DNA from: Portulaca oleracea
Taxonomy: Eukaryota; Streptophyta; Magnoliopsida; Caryophyllales; Portulacaceae
Length of the DNA stretch: 64,000 nt
Direction of reading: 5' to 3'
Assembly (NCBI GenBank): GCA_029582165.1
Contig: CM055879.1
Span: forward strand, 33,708,330 to 33,772,329
Shown here: one piece after another, positions 59,189-64,000 of the stretch
How the letters are laid out: each line of letters opens with the position of its first letter
Position numbering within the stretch: position 1 is the stretch's first letter
The notes under the pieces: generated by a model
What the model saw: the letters and a program-made list of their open reading frames with translations, nothing else
Told to the model about the DNA's origin: nothing
Database searches by the model: none
Made by a program: the position numbers and the translations under genes

Positions 59189-59791
59189 GTGATCGATCAT
59201 AGGCGGCGAGTGCCCCAGGTCAAGAGACGGAACACAGGAGCAGCGGCGGCACCACCCTCAAGGACGGCATCGCAGCAGGGAAGCGTGGGGCAAGCCTACA
59301 TTATGGGCAAAAAGGAGGCAACAAAGTCTGGTATGGTTGTGACCGGAACTGTTTATATACATGCTAAGCCTTTAATTGCATTATTTGATTCTGGAGCCAC
59401 GCATTCGTTTATTTCATCTAAAGTTGCGTCAAGGCTGAATTTAAGAAATCTAGCATGTGAGGTAAATTATTTAATCAGCTTACCCAATGGTCAAACCATA
59501 GCATGTGAAAAATTTTTTGTGGGAGTTCCACTTGTTTTAAATAAAGAAACCTTCCCAGCTAATCTCATTCAGTTGGATTTAGAAGAAATTGACATCATTT
59601 TGGGTATGGATTGGTTGAATGCAACGCAAGCTCAAATCCGATGTGGTGAAGGGACAGTTGTCCTTAAGAATGCCTCGGGAGTTGAAATTTGTTTTATTGG
59701 GGACTTAGGAGTAAATCCGTGTCCTATCATAACATATGTAAAGGCTCGAAGTTCTTTGAATCACGTGCAAGGGTTACCTGTGTTTGATTAG
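59189..59791 (+). CDS. Aspartic protease region of the chromovirus
   Basis: The retropepsin active-site motif [12 protein letters not shown] is present near residue 67, with the later hydrophobic ILGMDWL motif, as in Ty3 proteases. The frame is separated from gag by stops at 59159 and 59177 and ends at 59791, where a frameshift divides it from reverse transcriptase. There is no independent start in Ty3 pol, so this is a remnant frame of gag-pol rather than a separate gene. Confidence 0.85.
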   Translation: MIDHRRRVPQVKRRNTGAAAAPPSRTASQQGSVGQAYIMGKKEATKSGMVVTGTVYIHAKPLIALFDSGATHSFISSKVASRLNLRNLACEVNYLISLPNGQTIACEKFFVGVPLVLNKETFPANLIQLDLEEIDIILGMDWLNATQAQIRCGEGTVVLKNASGVEICFIGDLGVNPCPIITYVKARSSLNHVQGLPVFD

Positions 59792-61136
59792 TGGAGATTC
59801 TAAGGATTCGCCGAAGATGGAAAAAATTCCGGTGGTGCAAGAGTTTCGAGATGTTTTCCCTGAGGAAGTTACGGAGTTACCCCCAAGGAGGGAAATTGAC
59901 TTCGAAATAGAGCTAGTTCCTGGAACTCGGCCTATATCCAAGGCGCCCTATCGAATGGCACCGGCTGAGCTTAAGGAGTTAAAGGTGCAGTTGGAAGACT
60001 TATTAAGCAAAGGTTTTATTAGACCTAGTACGTCGCCCTGGGGAGCTCTAGTGTTGTTTGTACGGAAGAAGGATGGAAGTCTGAGATTATGCATCGACTA
60101 CCGAGAGTTGAACAAAGTCACGATCAAGAACAAGTACCCTCTTCCTAGAATTGATGATCTATTTGACCAATTCCAAGGGGCAGGAGTATTTTCTAAGATT
60201 GATTTAAGGTCAGGATACCACCAACTTAGGGTTAAGGATGAGGACATCTCTAAAACCGCCTTTAAGACAAGATATGGGCACTATGAATTCACTGTGATGC
60301 CTTTTGGACTTACGAACGCTCCAGTAGTGTTTATGGATTTGATGAACCGAGTGTTCAAGCCTTATCTGGATAAGTTTGTGGTAGTTTTCATTGATGATAT
60401 ATTGGTGTACTCAAAGAGTAGAGAGGAACATGAAAATCATTTAAGGATGGTGCTCCAGACGCTAAGGGGGCGTCGGTTATATGCTAAGTTTTCAAAGTGT
60501 GAGTTTTGGCTCCAGGAAGTCGGATTTTTAGGGCATATAGTCACCAGTGAAGGGATCCGAGTGGATCCTAGCAAAGTATCCGCTGTTAAGGATTGGGTGA
60601 GACCCACTACGGTTACAGAAGTTCGAAGCTTTTTGGGTATGGCCGGATACTATAGGAGGTTCGTCCTGAACTTTTCTAAAATAGCTCTCCCCTTAACCAA
60701 TCTCCTCAAGAAGACGACCCGATTTGAATGGACTGACGAGTGTGAAGAGGCTTTTCAAGCACTTAAGGAGAAGCTCACAACCGCCCCAGTGTTGTCCCTA
60801 CCTGAGGAAGGAAAGGAGTATGTAGTGTACAGTGATGCGTCACATCAAGGGCTGGGGTGCGTGCTAATGCAAAACGATAAAGTGATAGCTTATGCTTCAC
60901 GACAGCTAAAGCCGTATGAAAAGAATTACCCGGCATGACTTAGAGCTAGCGGCAGTAGTTTTGCCCTAAAAATTTGGAGGCATTATCCTTATGGAGTCCC
61001 TACTACTATCTTCACGGATCATAAAGCCTCAGTACATTTTCACTCAAAGAGAGTTGAATTTAAAGCGTGAAGATGGTTAGAACTTATCAAAGATTACGAT
61101 CTGAGTATCCAATACCATTCCGGGAAAGCTAACTCA
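59784..61136 (+). pseudogene. Reverse transcriptase-RNase H of the chromovirus, RNase H broken
   Basis: The intact frame 59784-60938 covers reverse transcriptase: [51 protein letters not shown] and the catalytic FIDDILVYS, then the connection ([25 protein letters not shown]) and the RNase H start ([15 protein letters not shown]). It ends at the TGA at 60936. Beyond it, recognisable RNase H sequence (TIFTDHK, IQYHSGKANSVADALSR) is scattered over different frames, implying at least three small indels between 60930 and 61080. Motifs place it with Ty3 chromoviruses. Confidence 0.9.
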
Positions 61137-62714
61137 GTGGCAGATGCCTTAAGCAGGAAGACCCAGCATGGGACTTTGAATCGTCTCGATATTCATCCAA
61201 AGATATCGCAGGAACTGAATAAGGAAAACATCGAAATAGTGAAGCTGGGTGAGACGGCTAAGAGATTGGCTACGTTAACCGTTCAGCCATCTATCATTGA
61301 AGAAATCAAGGCCGAACAAATAAATGATCCCGAAATCAAGAGGATTGTGGATAACCTCGTTACTAAAGGAATGTCAGGGTTTCTAGTTCACGAGGATGAG
61401 ATCTTGAGGTTCCAGAATAGGCTATGTGTATCTAACCAGGGAAATTTAAGGCTTAAGCTTTTGGAGGAAGGCCATAGTTCAATGTACTTTGTACATCCAG
61501 GAGGCACGAAAATGTATAGAGACTTAAGAGAGCATTTTTGGTGGCCTAATATGAAGAAGGACATAGCTAGTTATGTAGATAAGTGCTTAACTTGTCAAAA
61601 GGTCAAAGCAGAACATCAACGACCATCAGGAGAACTGAGGCCTTTGGAAATTCCCACGTGGAAATGGGAATCAATTTCTATGGATTTTATTATGGGATTA
61701 CCCCTCACAGCTTCTAGGAAAAATGCCGTTTGGGTAATTGTGGATCGCCTAACTAAGTCAGCACATTTTGTTCCTATTCATGAAGGATGGAAGATAGATA
61801 AGTTGGCAGACATCTATATTCGCGAGATCGTTCGATTGCACGGAATACCGAAGGATATAGTATCCGATCGAGATACAAGGTTTCAATCGCGATTTTGGAG
61901 TGCGCTGCAAAGAGCTTTCGGTACTAAGCTTAATTTCAGTAGTTCCTACCATCCAGAGAGTGATGGCCAGACCGAAAGAGTTAATCAAATTGTAGAGGAT
62001 ATGCTTCGCGCTTGCGTTTTGGATTTCCAAGGAAATTGGGATCAATTCCTTCCACTTATAGAGTTTTCCTACAATAATAGCTACCAGTCTACCATTCAGA
62101 TGGCTCCTTTTGAAGCACTTTATGGAAGGAAGTGTCGGACCCCATTGTGTTGGGGAGAACTGGATGAAGCATTAATCCTAGGTCCGGATCTGATTCAGGA
62201 CACCACGGATAAGATCAGAATCATCCCGTGACATATTAAGACCGCGAGTAGACAGAAAAGTTATGCTGATCGCAGACGGAAGCCGCTCGAGTTTCAAGTT
62301 GGAGATCGTGTTTTTCTTAAAGTTTCTCCAACTAAAGGAATTCGGAGATTCAATGTCAGAGGAAAGTTGAGCCCACGCTATATCGGGCCTTACTCCGTTG
62401 TACAAAAGATAAATCTGGTAGCATATCGTTTAGATTTACCCTCTAACCTAGGGCAAATACACGATGTTTTTCATGTCTCGCAACTACGGAAGTATGTGCC
62501 GGATTCGACGCATGTTTTAGAAGAAGAACCACCTCTGTTGTCAGAAAATCTCACTTTTCAGCAACAACCGATCCAAATCCTGGATCGTAGGAGCAAGCGA
62601 CTTCGATCTAAGGAAATTCCCTTAGTCAAAGTGCTATGGGCGAACCAAGATACCTCGGAAGCCACTTGGGAAACCGAGGAAGACATGAAGAAAAGCTATC
62701 CTCACCTCTTTTAA
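61137..62714 (+). pseudogene. Integrase with C-terminal chromodomain, one internal stop
   Basis: The frame contains an HHCC zinc-binding region (HSSMYFVHPGG with CLTCQK), the catalytic DDE residues (SMDFIMGLP, VSDRDTRF, SYHPESDGQTERVNQ), a GPY motif (YIGPYSVVQ, HDVFHVSQLRKY) and a terminal chromodomain-like segment (VKVLWANQDTSEATWETEED) that lacks the first aromatic-cage region, as in Tekay-type (group II) chromodomains. A single TGA at 62229-62231 splits it between the DDE core and the GPY module; otherwise it is in one frame. Chromodomains direct insertion by binding chromatin marks. Confidence 0.9.
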
Positions 62715-62769
62715 GGTATTTCGTTTACGATTAGTCCAGCAACGAGTTTCGGGGACGAAACTTCCTTTT

Positions 62770-62781
62770 AGGGGGGGAGGA
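62770..62781 (+). other. Polypurine tract
   Basis: AGGGGGGGAGGA lies immediately before the 3' LTR and would prime plus-strand DNA synthesis. Confidence 0.9.
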
Positions 62782-64000
62782 TGTAACGACCCGCCCTAAA
62801 CCCGTATTAATTAAGGCCTTAATATCGATAATTATTAATTAAGGCGGTAGTCACGGTGTTTAACTAAATTACGCTGTTAAAAATTTTTCTTTCGTTTATG
62901 TTAATATGGTTATTACTGTTATTATTATTATTTATTTTTATGCGCGGCAGGTCTCGAGCAAGGCGATGGTTAAACGGGTTGATTTTATGTTATCTCGAAT
63001 TTAAAAGTTATAATTATTATTACAAGTTTATAAATACTTTTCCGATAAGTTATGTAATTTATTTTTACCATTCTCAATTTTACGCTTGTAATCGAAGAAG
63101 GTTATATTAATTTTAATTCTCATTTCAATTACGATTTATGTTATCCAACCTTCCTAATTACATTTATGGTCCAATTTATTTTAATAGGTGTTATCCTATT
63201 AATTTGTTTTATTTGGTTCAATACTAGTAAATTTTACCCAGTTTATTTCCAAGTAATTTTATTTAATCGTATACTAAATTATTTTACCTAGTTTATGTTC
63301 ATCAATTTTATCTAGTCAATACTAATTATTTTACCTAGTTAGTTTATATTACTAATTGTCTAAGTTAATTAAAGAGAGTTTTATAAAGGAGAGGAGAGTA
63401 CTAAGGCTATAGTGTCAATTCATTTAAGAATAATTACCAACACTCTTCACTCTACACTCCCCTCTCTCTCCCTCTTCTCTGCTCAGCCAGCCCAGCCGTG
63501 CCCCCTTCTTTTCCGGCTAGTTTCCGGCGGCCGGAGGTCACACCGGCGACCACCAGGCGGTGGCCGTGCACCCCTTCCACCTCTCTCTTGTTTTTCTCCT
63601 TCAACTTCTTCTCCAAGTGGTATAATTCTCAAACCCTAACTCTACTCTTTATGTTTTAAATCTGATTTTCACTTCTAATTTGTGTTATTCTTGTTGTTCT
63701 CTATCTCCTTTATGATTTCTAAGCATGAATTTAAGTTGTGGTTAAGTTGGGTTAATTAGGGTTTGAGTTGGAGAAGGATGCATATATAGTTTGATTGGAT
63801 TTTTGGATGAGTTCTTGCTAAGTTCTTGGTGAATGTTGAAATTCTTGCTTGCATGTGGTTTTTGGATGAGAGATATGATGATTAAGGGACTGATTTGGGT
63901 TGTTTATTATGTTAATTAAGTTATTATATACATGGATGATATGATTTTAGTGTGGAAATGGGTGAAAGAGTGTTAATTCAAGTGTCATTTGAATTACTTA
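62782..64000 (+). repeat. 3' LTR of the chromovirus, truncated by window end
   Basis: Colinear with 53013-54230. By eye it shows ten substitutions and a 1-bp insertion (extra A near 62842). It should continue about 2.1 kb past the window. Confidence 0.95.

Larger units (their letters stand above)
53013..64000 (+). mobile_element. Ty3 chromovirus (Tekay/Del-like) LTR retrotransposon, right LTR cut by window end
   Basis: Two near-identical LTRs (53013-56374; 62782 onward), a tRNA-Met-type binding site, an extra ORF, gag, protease, reverse transcriptase, RNase H, integrase with chromodomain, and a polypurine tract, all in the Ty3 order and on the plus strand. The expected full length is about 13.1 kb. 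The base pairs before the LTR are GAGTT, so the same five bases should follow the 3' LTR beyond the window. At least eight stops or frameshifts disable gag-pol, so this copy is non-autonomous. Confidence 0.95.

Overview
The window is nuclear DNA of a flowering plant, most likely a eudicot. The evidence is large intron-rich genes with plant splice sites, a chloroplast-targeted chlorophyll-biosynthesis gene, plant-specific DUF642 cell-wall proteins, Stowaway/Tourist/CACTA/hAT/Mutator-type MITEs, an Au SINE, a Helitron end and a Ty3 chromovirus. No bacterial features (operons, Shine-Dalgarno sites, CRISPR) are present. Species was not determined. All homology statements come from recognising conserved sequence by eye; no search was run.

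Layout: 1-1449 is a cluster of Stowaway MITEs, one split by a Tourist-like MITE. 1513-3197 is the 3' part of a leucine-rich-repeat receptor-like protein gene with no in-frame start codon. 6436-12279 (+) is a complete five-exon CHLH gene (magnesium chelatase H subunit, 1,383 aa). 13033-15688 and 17355-20194 (both -) are tandemly duplicated three-exon DUF642 genes, 370 aa each, lying in a duplicated block of roughly 3.8 kb. 20300-30200 has no genes: it holds a CACTA MITE, two Stowaways, a 415-bp Mutator-type MITE and two solo LTRs (0.93 and 3.3 kb). 30213-42886 (-) is an 18-coding-exon EFR3 / SEMI-ROLLED LEAF 2-type gene (983 aa) whose introns carry a hAT MITE, an Au SINE and microsatellites. 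43800-49050 is a dense nest of small DNA transposons (Stowaway, Helitron, several long-inverted-repeat Mutator-type MITEs, a Tourist element). 50020-50367 (+) encodes a small 115-aa protein of unknown function. 52305-53012 is a GA-rich compound satellite, and from 53013 to the window end lies a Ty3 chromovirus (Tekay/Del-like) with 3.36-kb LTRs, inserted in that satellite.

The host genes are unrelated to each other: CHLH acts in tetrapyrrole synthesis in plastids, DUF642 proteins in the cell wall, and the EFR3-type protein as a plasma-membrane anchor for phosphatidylinositol 4-kinase. Most of the rest is transposable-element stratigraphy, often resolved to exact target-site duplications.

The most unusual items are: an intact extra ORF between the primer-binding site and gag of the chromovirus, in a copy whose gag-pol carries at least eight disabling lesions although its LTRs differ by under 1%; paired Mutator-type MITEs with an internally duplicated architecture; GC-AG introns in both large genes; a relic exon in a DUF642 intron; and a perfect 30-bp inverted repeat 1 kb upstream of CHLH. 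I found nothing that clearly amounts to a new molecular system.
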